In this document: in pieces, positions 1 to 6,313 of the stretch | How the letters are laid out: each line of letters begins with the position of its first letter | Position numbering within the stretch: position 1 is the stretch's first letter | Source: Eubacterium sp. | Lineage (GTDB): Bacteria; Bacillota; Clostridia; Oscillospirales; Acutalibacteraceae | Length of the DNA: 15,041 nt | NCBI GenBank assembly: GCA_014465955.1 | Contig: JACTVT010000053.1 | Span: 1-15,041, forward strand | Direction: 5' to 3' | The notes under the pieces: model-generated | What the model was told of the DNA's origin: nothing | The model's database searches: none | What the model saw: the letters and a program-made list of their open reading frames with translations, nothing else | Program-made: the position numbers and the translations under genes

Positions 1-19
1 ATTTTGAATATTGCATATA

Positions 20-46
20 CGGTGCGTCGAGGACGCCGCACCCTAC
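20..46. repeat. Short hairpin repeat, family R1
   Basis: This 27-bp GC-rich imperfect hairpin has an inner stem CGTC/GACG with loop GAG and an outer stem GGTG/CACC with a small bulge. It ends in CCCTAC. An identical copy lies at 13536-13562 and an identical inverted copy at 6214-6240. The rest of positions 1-170 is AT-rich, with no gene and no convincing terminator for the ATPase gene that ends at 171. Confidence 0.85.
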
Positions 47-170
47 GATTGTTCCGAAAACGTATTTCATATTTTGCGTACATATTGTAACAAAATACAT
101 TCCGTTTGAATTGTAATCGAAATTTTTTAAACGCATTTTTTTGCGCTTCGGTAATTCATTTTCCATAAAT

Positions 171-2168
171 TTATTTCATTTTCTTACCGTAATACATTGC
201 ACGCAGGGAATTTGCAATTGCGATAAGGCACACGCCGACATCGCCGAAAACCGCAAGCCACATTGCGTTTTCATCAAAAATACCAACGGCACAGCCGATA
301 ATAATAAGCAATTTCACGCCGATACTGAACACAATATTTTCACGCACAATGTTCATCGTTTTGCGTGATATTTTTCTGCCCTCGGGGATTTTTGAAAGGC
401 TGTCGCCCATAATTACAATATCGGCCGCCTCAATTGCAACATCAGAGCCGATTGCGCCCATTGCCACGCCCAGATCGGCCTCGGCAAGAACGGGAGCATC
501 GTTGATACCGTCGCCCGTGTAAAGTACAACGGCGTTCGGGTCTTGTTTAAGTTCTCTGACTTTCTGCACCTTATCCTGCGGAAGAAGTTTGGCATAATAC
601 TCGTCAATACCTGCCCTTTCGGCAATATCCTTTGCAATAATTTCCTTATCGCCCGTGAGCATAACCGTTTTCGTTATGCCCATTTTTTTCATATCGGAAA
701 GTGCCTGCCTGCTGTCCTGCTTAATAATATCGGCAAACACAATATCACCGAGGAATTCGCTGTCACTGCACAGGTAAATTGCCGTGCCGATAAGATTGGT
801 TTCTTTAAAATCAACACCGACCTGTGCCATAAGTTTTTCGTTGCCTGCGTAATACCTTTTACCGTCAACAACTGCCGAAACGCCCATTCCTGCGTAGTTT
901 TTGGCATCTTCAACAGTGTATTTATCGGCATACTGACCGAAAGCAAGGCTGACTGATTTTGCAATCGGATGATCCGAAAACTTTTCGCACGCCGCAATCA
1001 GACCGAGCAGTTCTCTGTGGTCTGCCTTGTGCTCACAGTGGCAATGCACGCACTCGCAGTTTACATATTCAAACTTGCCGCTTGTGATAGTGCCCGTTTT
1101 GTCAAACACGCCGACGTTGCATTTAGCAAGCATCTCAAGATGGTCCGAGCCCTTGATAAGAATACCGCGCTTGGAGCACGCACCGATACCGCCGAAAAAG
1201 CCGAGCGGAACTGAAATTACAATTGCGCACGGGCAGGAAACTACAAGGGCAGACAAGCCTCTGTAAATCCACTCGCTCCACTCACCGCCGAAAAAGAGCG
1301 GCGGAACAACAATAATCAGCAGTGCGATAAGGCACACAACGGGTGTGTAAATCTTTGCAAAACGTGAAATAAATTTTTCTGTTTTGCTCTTTTTGTCGTT
1401 CGATTCCTCAACCATTTTCAGAATCTGAGAAACGGTAGAATCTTTATATTCCTTCTCGGCTCTGATTGTCAGCGTACCGTCAAGGCAGACTGCGCCCGAA
1501 AGCACCTCACTGCCCTTTGCCATTGAAACGGGAATGCTTTCACCCGTCAGAGCAGACATATCAACCTCGGCAGAGCCGCTTACAATAACGCCGTCAATGT
1601 CAATACGCTCCCCTGCATTTACAATAAATTCATCGCCGATTTTAACTTCCTCGGGCTTAATTTCGACTACCTGACCATCACGCATAATTTTGACGGCGGC
1701 AGGCTTCATTTCAAGCATATCCTTAATGGATTTTCTGCTTTTGCCGAGCGCCATTCCCTGAAGAAATTCGCCGACAGTGTAAAGCAGAACTACGGCGCAG
1801 CCCTCTGTGTACTCACCGATTGCGAATGCACCGATTGACGCAATCGCCATAAGAAAGCATTCGTTGAAAATGTTGCCGTGAATGATGCCCTCAACAGCCT
1901 CTTTCAAAATGGAAAAGCCGACGAGCAGATATGAAATGCCGAAACAAAGCAGCGAAACAAAATCCGGAAGTTCGGTAAATTCGGAAATTATGTAGCCTGC
2001 CGCAAGCAAAACTGCACCTGTTATAACTTTGAATAAAAATTCGCCTTTGTTTTCCGTATCGTGGCTGTGCTCGTGGTCGTGACCGCAGCCGCAGCCGTCG
2101 TCATGGCAGTGTTCATTGTAGCAGCAGTCACAGTGGTCGTGGTGATTATGATGTTCGTGTTCGTTCAT
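171..2168 (-). CDS. cadA: Zn2+/Cd2+/Pb2+-exporting P1B-type ATPase
   Basis: This 665-residue membrane pump should couple ATP hydrolysis to export of soft divalent metals. Visible motifs are TGES (208-211, actuator), CPC (312-314, metal site in the membrane), DKTGT (356-360, with phosphorylated Asp356), HP (400-401), TGD (505-507) and GDGINDAP (552-559). Lys619 and Asp643 (GDVG) lie in the last two membrane helices and match the Zn/Cd/Pb subclass (ZntA/CadA) rather than the Cu pumps. The usual N-terminal HMA domain is absent; residues 2-36 form a His/Cys/Asp-rich tail instead. A second Cys/His cluster lies at 371-384, between DKTGT and HP. The start at 2168 follows a perfect AGGAGG at 2174-2181; the 38-residue upstream extension has no such site. 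It lies downstream of an ArsR-type repressor on the same strand and is probably its target. Subclass is confident; exact metal preference is not. Confidence 0.95.
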   Translation of the reverse strand: MNEHEHHNHHDHCDCCYNEHCHDDGCGCGHDHEHSHDTENKGEFLFKVITGAVLLAAGYIISEFTELPDFVSLLCFGISYLLVGFSILKEAVEGIIHGNIFNECFLMAIASIGAFAIGEYTEGCAVVLLYTVGEFLQGMALGKSRKSIKDMLEMKPAAVKIMRDGQVVEIKPEEVKIGDEFIVNAGERIDIDGVIVSGSAEVDMSALTGESIPVSMAKGSEVLSGAVCLDGTLTIRAEKEYKDSTVSQILKMVEESNDKKSKTEKFISRFAKIYTPVVCLIALLIIVVPPLFFGGEWSEWIYRGLSALVVSCPCAIVISVPLGFFGGIGACSKRGILIKGSDHLEMLAKCNVGVFDKTGTITSGKFEYVNCECVHCHCEHKADHRELLGLIAACEKFSDHPIAKSVSLAFGQYADKYTVEDAKNYAGMGVSAVVDGKRYYAGNEKLMAQVGVDFKETNLIGTAIYLCSDSEFLGDIVFADIIKQDSRQALSDMKKMGITKTVMLTGDKEIIAKDIAERAGIDEYYAKLLPQDKVQKVRELKQDPNAVVLYTGDGINDAPVLAEADLGVAMGAIGSDVAIEAADIVIMGDSLSKIPEGRKISRKTMNIVRENIVFSIGVKLLIIIGCAVGIFDENAMWLAVFGDVGVCLIAIANSLRAMYYGKKMK

Positions 2169-2189
2169 TGTTGTTCCTCCTATAGTTAA

Positions 2190-2236
2190 TAATGAATGAT
2201 GAATAATGAATAATTTCGGTTTTGTTTGATTATATT
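2190..2236. repeat. AT-rich dispersed repeat R5 (copy 1)
   Basis: This is an ATGAATGATGAAT-type AT-rich stretch continuing through AATTTCGGTTTTG and GATTATATT. The same sequence, slightly expanded, occurs at 4913-4966. In both places it leads directly into a GC-rich short hairpin and then a ~122-bp palindromic element, suggesting a composite repeat unit. Confidence 0.7.
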
Positions 2237-2264
2237 GCGGGTCGTCGGGGACGCCGACCCCTAC
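2237..2264. repeat. Short hairpin repeat, R1 variant
   Basis: This 28-bp hairpin has outer stem GGGTCG/CGACCC and ends in CCCCTAC. Its exact reverse complement is at 7303-7330. It lies in the arsR-cadA spacer, which also holds repeats R5 and P1-A and no extra gene. Confidence 0.85.
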
Positions 2265-2281
2265 AATTAAAACCAAAATCA

Positions 2282-2404
2282 TGATTGATGGATTTTTTCA
2301 TTAGACAAGGCAGAGGGAAAATTTCGTCGACGGGAGCATACGTGCTGTATGTGACCGAGCGGAATTTTGCCGATAACGCAGTATAATGGAAAAAGACACA
2401 ATCA
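2282..2404. repeat. ~122-bp palindromic element, copy P1-A
   Basis: This long imperfect palindrome starts TGATTG and ends CAATCA. Arms such as TTTTTCATTA/TAATGGAAAAA and AAAATT/AATTTT pair, and the apex is CATAC-GTGCT-GTATG at 2337-2351. Related copies lie at 5039-5161 and 9978-10099 in the same orientation. The last bases overlap the TGA stop codon of the arsR-type gene (2402-2404), so the element sits exactly at the gene end. Confidence 0.85.
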
Positions 2405-2686
2405 TTCTTCCAAATGCTCAATACCACAGTTCATAATGGTTTTAACATGGTCATCTGCAAGAGAATAAACCATCTGCTTGCCCTGACGGGTGTATTTTAC
2501 AAGATGATTTTGCTTTAAAATGCGAAGTTGATGCGAAACAGCGGTCTGGCTTGCGCCTGTTGCCGTTGTGATTTCGGTTACATTGAGTTCATTTTCAAAA
2601 AGACTGCACAAAATTTTCAGCCTTGTTGAATCCGAAAATATTTTAAATAAATCGGCAAGGTCATAAATAAGTTCCTCGTCAAGCAT
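2402..2686 (-). CDS. ArsR/SmtB-family metal-responsive repressor (CzrA/SmtB-like)
   Basis: This 94-residue winged-helix repressor should release DNA when it binds metal, derepressing the downstream efflux ATPase. The DNA-recognition helix region is TGASQTAVSHQLRILK (43-58), typical of the family. The C-terminal helix carries Asp78-x-His80 and His91-x2-Glu94. This spacing matches the alpha-5 zinc site of SmtB (Asp104, His106, His117, Glu120). The Cys-x-Cys site of ArsR/CadC-type sensors is absent, which favours Zn (or Co) sensing. The start at 2686 follows a strong ribosome binding site (GGAGGTG, 2692-2698). The upstream extension only translates an intergenic repeat. The leader of about 155 nt contains repeat R4, and an operator-like dyad lies at 2825-2844. 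Confidence 0.93.
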   Translation of the reverse strand: MLDEELIYDLADLFKIFSDSTRLKILCSLFENELNVTEITTATGASQTAVSHQLRILKQNHLVKYTRQGKQMVYSLADDHVKTIMNCGIEHLEE

Positions 2687-2713
2687 AAATTCACCTCCGT
2701 AAAAATCCGATTT

Positions 2714-2814
2714 TGTCCCCCTTGTTAAAGGGGGAACGGCACGAAGTGCCAAGGGGGATTCTGATTTTGAATCCCTCCACCGCAAGCGGTCCCCCTCCCT
2801 TTAACAAGGAAGGC
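2714..2814. repeat. MITE-like element R4 (copy 1), in the arsR leader
   Basis: This ~101-bp element has inverted ends CCTTGTTAAAGGG and CCCTTTAACAAGG, and internal hairpins GGCAC-gaa-GTGCC and CCGC-aa-GCGG. It matches 10685-10788 almost throughout except for the first internal hairpin, and it matches the inverted copy at 7780-7931. It lies between the arsR promoter and start codon, so it is probably transcribed. No transposase is present. Confidence 0.85.
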
Positions 2815-2824
2815 TTTTTCAAAC

Positions 2825-2844
2825 ATATGCTCATTTGTTCATAT
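2825..2844 (-). promoter_or_regulatory. Candidate ArsR/SmtB-type operator
   Basis: On the minus strand this reads ATATGAACAAATGAGCATAT, an imperfect dyad of the form ATGxxCAxxTGxxCAT. The left half, ATGAACA, resembles half-sites known for SmtB/CzrA operators. It begins directly downstream of the -10 box and covers the expected transcription start, a position suited to repression of the arsR-cadA transcript. The assignment is inferred from position and half-site similarity. Confidence 0.65.
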
Positions 2845-2848
2845 ATGC

Positions 2849-2877
2849 ATTATATTCTATTTATCAAAAATTGTCAA
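2849..2877 (-). promoter_or_regulatory. Sigma-A promoter for the arsR-cadA unit
   Basis: A perfect TTGACA (2877-2872) and TATAAT (2854-2849) are separated by 17 bp on the minus strand. The -35 box and most of the spacer lie inside the last codons of the upstream DUF421 gene, which ends at 2857. Confidence 0.85.
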
Positions 2878-3528
2878 CACTTTTTTTGAATCAATTGTGG
2901 CGAGAAAAATATCTTTTACTTCTTTGTTCTTCTGATGCACCCGGCGCACAAGTTCTTTTTTTGTAATTCCCACCTCCGCAAGGTTGTTTTCAACAATTTT
3001 ACCGTCCATAATAACATTTACCTGCAGGCTTTGCGCCTCGGGCGTAAAATTAAAATCTGTAGGGCAGAGCGGCCGCTCCTGCGGTATAGGCATAAAACTG
3101 ATTTTGCCCGAGGTTTCCATAATCGCAAACTGAATATCGCTGATATTAAAATAACCTGCAAGGCGTGCAAAGGTAAGCAAATCATTAAGTTCAATTCTTG
3201 CTTTTTTCAGATTATGCTTTATAATTTTGCCGTTGTCAATCAGAATAATCGGCACGCCCGAAATAAATTTGCGTGCTTTTAAACTTTTCTGCGACAGGAA
3301 AATGAACGCCACATCAAGCAGTGTGTAAACCACCATTGCCGTAACGCCTTTCCACCACTCAATATCAAGGTTTGTGCACATCTCTGCCGCAACAGAACCT
3401 ATTGTAATGCCAACAACATAATCAAAAAAAGACAACTCGGCAATGGCTCTGAAGCCCATTAATTTTGACAGAATAAACAAAACGACAAAAGAAGATAACG
3501 AAAGCACGGCAATTTTTAAAATTTCCAT
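2857..3528 (-). CDS. DUF421 (YetF/YcaP-like) membrane protein
   Basis: This 223-residue protein has three hydrophobic segments near residues 5-25, 36-52 and 60-80, followed by a soluble C-terminal region. The segment FRAIAELSFFDYVVGITIGS (26-45) and the downstream RARL-like part (IELNDLLTFARLAGY, 112-126) are typical of the DUF421/YetF family. These membrane proteins have no settled biochemical role and are often linked to spores or the cell envelope. The start at 3528 is chosen because GGTGAT lies just upstream, the same site used by folB and folE here; a start 15 codons earlier lacks one. It is transcribed away from the phosphoesterase gene at 3624. Its 3' end contains the promoter of the next gene downstream. 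Confidence 0.85.
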   Translation of the reverse strand: MEILKIAVLSLSSFVVLFILSKLMGFRAIAELSFFDYVVGITIGSVAAEMCTNLDIEWWKGVTAMVVYTLLDVAFIFLSQKSLKARKFISGVPIILIDNGKIIKHNLKKARIELNDLLTFARLAGYFNISDIQFAIMETSGKISFMPIPQERPLCPTDFNFTPEAQSLQVNVIMDGKIVENNLAEVGITKKELVRRVHQKNKEVKDIFLATIDSKKVLTIFDK

Positions 3529-3560
3529 AATATCACCGGTATTATTTTGTGTTATTACGA

Positions 3561-3589
3561 TTGAAATAATCATAATAATTTGTTATAAT
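3561..3589 (+). promoter_or_regulatory. Sigma-A promoter with extended -10 for the phosphoesterase gene
   Basis: TTGAAA (3561-3566), a 17-bp spacer and TATAAT (3584-3589), with TG one base upstream of the -10 box. Transcription would start near 3596, shortly before the AGGGG ribosome binding site at 3611-3615. Confidence 0.8.
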
Positions 3590-3623
3590 GACGTGTGTGA
3601 AAAAATAATTAGGGGTAATTATT

Positions 3624-4874
3624 ATGGAAACCAAAACAAAAAAGAAAAGTAAAAGCAAGGGCAAAAAAGCAATAATTATAATTGCTTCAATCATCGGCGC
3701 ACTGATTATTCTGTGCGGCATTTTTGCACTGACAACCTTTATAGGCTATCAGTCAAACAGGAATTTTATCAAAACAATTCCTGCCGTAGAATACGAAAAT
3801 CAACTTGAACCCACTGTTGCCGACGACGGTTATTATACATTTGTAACCGACAATAACCTGCATGTTATGCAAATCAGCGACGTGCATATCGGCGCAGGCT
3901 TTATGACAATCGGAAAAGATAAAAAGGCAATTAACGCCGTTGCCGCAATGATTACAGCCGAAAAGCCCGATCTTGTGCTTGTTACGGGCGATATTGCTTA
4001 CCCTGTTACTTTACAGGCGGGCACATTCAACAACAAAACCTCGGCAAGGCTTTTTGCCGAGCTTATGGAGCAGCTCGGCGTGTACTGGGCACCGACCTTC
4101 GGCAATCACGATACGGAATCCTATTCCTACTATGACCGCTCTGAAATCTGCGATTTTTACTCAAGCGGCGAATTTGAGCATTGCCTGCTTCAGTCGGGTC
4201 CGGAAGAGGTTGACGGCGAGGGCAACTACATAATAAACATCAAAAACAGCTCAGGCAAAATCGTACAAAGCCTTATTATGATGGATTCGCAGGCGTATAT
4301 TGACAACGACAAGCCTTTTGCAAGCTTTGTTTTTGTATATGACCGCATTCACGATAATCAGGTTGAGTGGTATAAAAACGAAGTACAGGCACTTACAGAG
4401 GAAAACGGCGGCGAAGTGCCGAAATCGCTCGTATTTTTCCACATTCCGCTTGTGGAATATAAGGACGCTTGGCAGGAATATGTTGCAAACGGCAAAAAGG
4501 ACACCGAAAATGTTAAGCTGATTTACGGCAATGTGGGCGAAAAGGAAGAAGGCGTTTTCCCTGCCGAGGAAAACTGCGGACTGTTTGACGCTGCACTCGA
4601 GCTCGGTTCAACTCAAGGATTTTTCTGCGGTCACGACCACCTTAACAACTTCTGCTTAAATTACAAGGGAATCAATCTTACCTACACATATTCAGTAGAT
4701 TATCTTGCCTACTTCGGTATTTCCAAAAACGGTGCAAACCGCGGCTGTACGGTAATTGATATTAATCAGGACGGCAGCTATACATCACACCTCGAAAGCT
4801 ATTATCAGGATAAATATGTGCCTGTTCTTGAAAAAGAAAAGGTAAGTATGGATAAATTCAACCCGGTTTATTGA
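3624..4874 (+). CDS. Membrane-anchored calcineurin-like metallophosphoesterase
   Basis: This 416-residue protein has a lysine-rich cytoplasmic start (residues 3-15) and one hydrophobic segment (about 16-40), so the catalytic domain should face the outside. All metallophosphoesterase motifs are present: DVH (Asp86, His88), GD (Asp123), GNHD (Asn161, His162), His273 in FFHIP and GHDH (His337, His339). These residues bind two metal ions that hydrolyse phosphomono- or diesters. The substrate cannot be read from the sequence; relatives include extracellular phosphohydrolases of nucleotides and lipids. The start follows AGGGG with an 8-nt gap and a strong promoter. It appears monocistronic, with a 606-bp spacer of repeats and riboflavin-unit signals following. 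Confidence 0.9.
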   Translation: METKTKKKSKSKGKKAIIIIASIIGALIILCGIFALTTFIGYQSNRNFIKTIPAVEYENQLEPTVADDGYYTFVTDNNLHVMQISDVHIGAGFMTIGKDKKAINAVAAMITAEKPDLVLVTGDIAYPVTLQAGTFNNKTSARLFAELMEQLGVYWAPTFGNHDTESYSYYDRSEICDFYSSGEFEHCLLQSGPEEVDGEGNYIINIKNSSGKIVQSLIMMDSQAYIDNDKPFASFVFVYDRIHDNQVEWYKNEVQALTEENGGEVPKSLVFFHIPLVEYKDAWQEYVANGKKDTENVKLIYGNVGEKEEGVFPAEENCGLFDAALELGSTQGFFCGHDHLNNFCLNYKGINLTYTYSVDYLAYFGISKNGANRGCTVIDINQDGSYTSHLESYYQDKYVPVLEKEKVSMDKFNPVY

Positions 4875-4877
4875 TTT

Positions 4878-4904
4878 GAGGGCAGGCACAGAGACCCGCC
4901 CTAT
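4878..4904. repeat. Short hairpin repeat, R2 variant (decayed)
   Basis: This R2-type repeat begins 3 bp after the phosphoesterase stop codon. The loop CACAGAGA is conserved, but the stem GGGCAGG/CCCGCCC contains an A-C mismatch and the end is CCCTAT rather than CCCTAC. It could be a weak transcript end, but no T-run follows. Confidence 0.65.
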
Positions 4905-4912
4905 GTAATGAA

Positions 4913-4966
4913 TAATGAATGATGAATATTGAAAAATGAATAATTTCGGTTTTGTTGATTATATTT
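4913..4966. repeat. AT-rich dispersed repeat R5 (copy 2)
   Basis: Matches 2190-2236 with small insertions. It is followed here by an R2 hairpin pair and then palindromic element P1-C. Confidence 0.7.
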
Positions 4967-5021
4967 CGGGAGGGCACGGAGACCCTCCCCTACAGTAGGG
5001 GCAGGTCTCTGCGCCTGCCCG
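4967..5021. repeat. Divergent pair of R2 hairpins
   Basis: Two 27-bp hairpins meet head to head as CCCTAC-A-GTAGGG. The left stem is GGGAGGG/CCCTCCC and the right stem is GGGCAGG/CCTGCCC, with a TCTC-containing loop common to both when read in the same orientation. A near-identical pair is at 9907-9961. Confidence 0.85.
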
Positions 5022-5038
5022 TTATTGTAATATTTTTT

Positions 5039-5161
5039 TGATTAGCGGACTTTTTCTCACAGCAAGACTTTGACTGAAATTTATTCCACGGAGCATATCG
5101 GGTATATGTGACTGAATAAAATTTTGCCAATAACGACGCATATCACAAAAAGACGCAATCA
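5039..5161. repeat. ~122-bp palindromic element, copy P1-C
   Basis: The most diverged of three copies (others at 2282-2404 and 9978-10099). It runs TGATTAG to CAATCA. The apex reads CATAT-CGGGT-ATATG (5094-5108), where the other copies have CATAC...GTATG, a compensatory change. Its right end is only 4 bp from the -35 box of the ribU promoter. Confidence 0.8.
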
Positions 5162-5165
5162 GGTA

Positions 5166-5194
5166 TTGACAAAATTGTTTTCAAATCATATAAT
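5166..5194 (+). promoter_or_regulatory. Sigma-A promoter for the FMN riboswitch-ribU transcript
   Basis: Perfect TTGACA (5166-5171), 17-bp spacer and TATAAT (5189-5194). Transcription would start near 5201, about 30 nt ahead of the riboswitch aptamer. Confidence 0.88.
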
Positions 5195-5231
5195 AACCAT
5201 ATTCAATGCATTGAAAAATTAAATCAAATTA

Positions 5232-5370
5232 ACATTTTTGGGGCGGGGTGAAAATCCCCACCGGCGGTGAAAGTCCGCGACCCGTGTTTATGCACGGCTG
5301 AATCGGTGAAATTCCGATACCGACGGTGAACCAATTATAAAATTGGTCAAGTCCGGATGAGAGAAAATGT
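5232..5370 (+). promoter_or_regulatory. FMN riboswitch (RFN element) aptamer
   Basis: The classic RFN sequence blocks are present in order: GGGGCGGGGTGAAAATCCCC, ACCGGCGGTGAAAGTCCGCG, CCGACGGTGAA and GTCCGGATGAGAGAA. The closing helix P1 is ACATTTT (5232-5238) with AAAATGT (5364-5370). The aptamer binds flavin mononucleotide. A terminator follows at 5430 and then ribU, so FMN should shut off riboflavin uptake by early termination. Confidence 0.95.
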
Positions 5371-5429
5371 TTGGCACAAATTTTGTCGTATAATCATGGC
5401 AATTCTGCGCCATAGGTCAAAGCATTTAC

Positions 5430-5460
5430 GCCCTGTCGTTTTCGACAGGGCTTTCTCTTT
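5430..5460 (+). terminator. Riboswitch-controlled intrinsic terminator
   Basis: A 9-bp stem GCCCTGTCG/CGACAGGGC with a TTTT loop is followed by TTTCTCTTTT. It lies between the FMN aptamer and ribU. TTGTCG at 5383-5388 could pair with CGACAG of the right terminator arm and may form part of an antiterminator; that pairing is a guess. Confidence 0.85.
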
Positions 5461-5480
5461 TCCCTAACAAAGGAGAACAA

Positions 5481-6095
5481 ATGAAAACACAAACAACAAA
5501 GTCAAACACAAGCAAAAAAACAAACGTTAAAAAAATCACCACGGTTGCCATGCTGACGGCAATCGGCGTAATTTTGCAGTATATGGAGATATCCATACCG
5601 ATAATACCGAATTTTATAAAACTTGATTTTTCGGATTTGCCCGAACTTATCGGCGCATTTACATTCGGTCCGTGGACGGGTGTACTTATTTGCCTGATAA
5701 GAAATGTAATTCACATTATTGTAAGCCAGAGCGGAGCAATCGGTGAACTTTCAAACTTTATTTTGGGTGCATTTTTTGCAATGACGGCAGGTCTGATTTA
5801 CAAAAAAATGCCGAATATAAAGGGCGCTGTTATCGGCGCAATTGCAGGCTCGCTTGTAATGGGAATCGTGTCACTTCCAAGCAACTACTTTATAATTTAC
5901 CCCTTATATTATAATGTAATGGGATTCCCCGAGCCTGCAATTTTGGAGATGTATCAACTTCTCAGACCGTCTACCAAGTCAATTTTTGAAGCACTGCTTG
6001 TTTTCAACGTGCCGTTTACGATTGTAAAAGGACTGATTTGCAGCGTGTTTGCCGTGGCGGTTTATAAGCCGTTGAGGAAATTTATAAATAAATAA
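5481..6095 (+). CDS. ribU: Riboflavin ECF transporter substrate-binding protein RibU
   Basis: This 204-residue integral membrane protein should bind riboflavin and work with a shared ECF module (EcfA, EcfA', EcfT) encoded elsewhere. After a short Lys/Thr-rich N-terminus it has about six hydrophobic segments. LDFSDLPELIGAFTFGP (48-64), RNVIHI (74-79) and the C-terminal NVPFTIVKG (176-184) are typical of RibU. The FMN riboswitch directly upstream strongly supports the riboflavin assignment. The start at 5481 follows AGGAGA at 5471-5476. It appears to be a single-gene transcript, with composite repeats beginning 10 bp after the stop codon. Confidence 0.95.
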   Translation: MKTQTTKSNTSKKTNVKKITTVAMLTAIGVILQYMEISIPIIPNFIKLDFSDLPELIGAFTFGPWTGVLICLIRNVIHIIVSQSGAIGELSNFILGAFFAMTAGLIYKKMPNIKGAVIGAIAGSLVMGIVSLPSNYFIIYPLYYNVMGFPEPAILEMYQLLRPSTKSIFEALLVFNVPFTIVKGLICSVFAVAVYKPLRKFINK

Positions 6096-6104
6096 CGTTT
6101 TTTG

Positions 6105-6191
6105 CGGGGGGGCACGGACTGGTACACAGCCGTCCCCCTTTGTCACTGCGTGACATTTCCCCCGTACTACGGGGGAATCTTCCTCCCCTAC
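6105..6191. repeat. Composite repeat: R2 frame with nested hairpin modules
   Basis: The outer ends match an R2 repeat (CGGG...GCACGGAC and CCTCCCCTAC), but about 60 bp is inserted between them. The insert includes TGTCAC-tgc-GTGACA and CCCCCGT-ac-TACGGGGG hairpins like those inside element R4 at 7780-7931. Confidence 0.75.
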
Positions 6192-6213
6192 TATAAAACT
6201 TTAATATAACTCT

Positions 6214-6240
6214 GTAGGGTGCGGCGTCCTCGACGCACCG
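6214..6240. repeat. Short hairpin repeat R1 (inverted copy)
   Basis: Exact reverse complement of 20-46 and 13536-13562. It is separated from the composite repeat at 6105-6191 by a 22-nt AT-rich spacer that recurs at 9028-9048. Confidence 0.85.
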
Positions 6241-6274
6241 CAAATTATAAATAATGTTGAGATAACAAAATACA

Positions 6275-6299
6275 GTAGGGGCAGGTCTCTGCGCCTGCC
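6275..6299. repeat. Short hairpin repeat R2
   Basis: Starts GTAGGGG, with stem GGGCAGG and right arm CCTGCC and loop TCTCTGCG. It is truncated by about 2 bp compared with 4995-5021. It ends 15 bp ahead of the fba -35 box. Confidence 0.8.
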
Positions 6300-6313
6300 A
6301 GTAAAAAAACATA

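Noticed and set aside
131..160. Terminator for cadA downstream of 171
   Set aside because: Only a 4-bp CGCA/TGCG stem could be found, too weak to call.
543..1266. Open frames on the plus strand across the ATPase gene
   Set aside because: They are antisense shadows without ribosome binding sites or recognisable motifs, and the minus-strand ATPase is certain.
2169..2282. N-terminal extension of the metal ATPase to 2282
   Set aside because: The extra 38 residues translate dispersed repeats R1/R5, and the perfect AGGAGG precedes the ATG at 2168.
4878..5021. R2 hairpins as intrinsic terminators of the phosphoesterase gene
   Set aside because: Stems are GC-rich but no T-run follows; many other copies are not at gene ends. 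A role in 3'-end stability remains possible.
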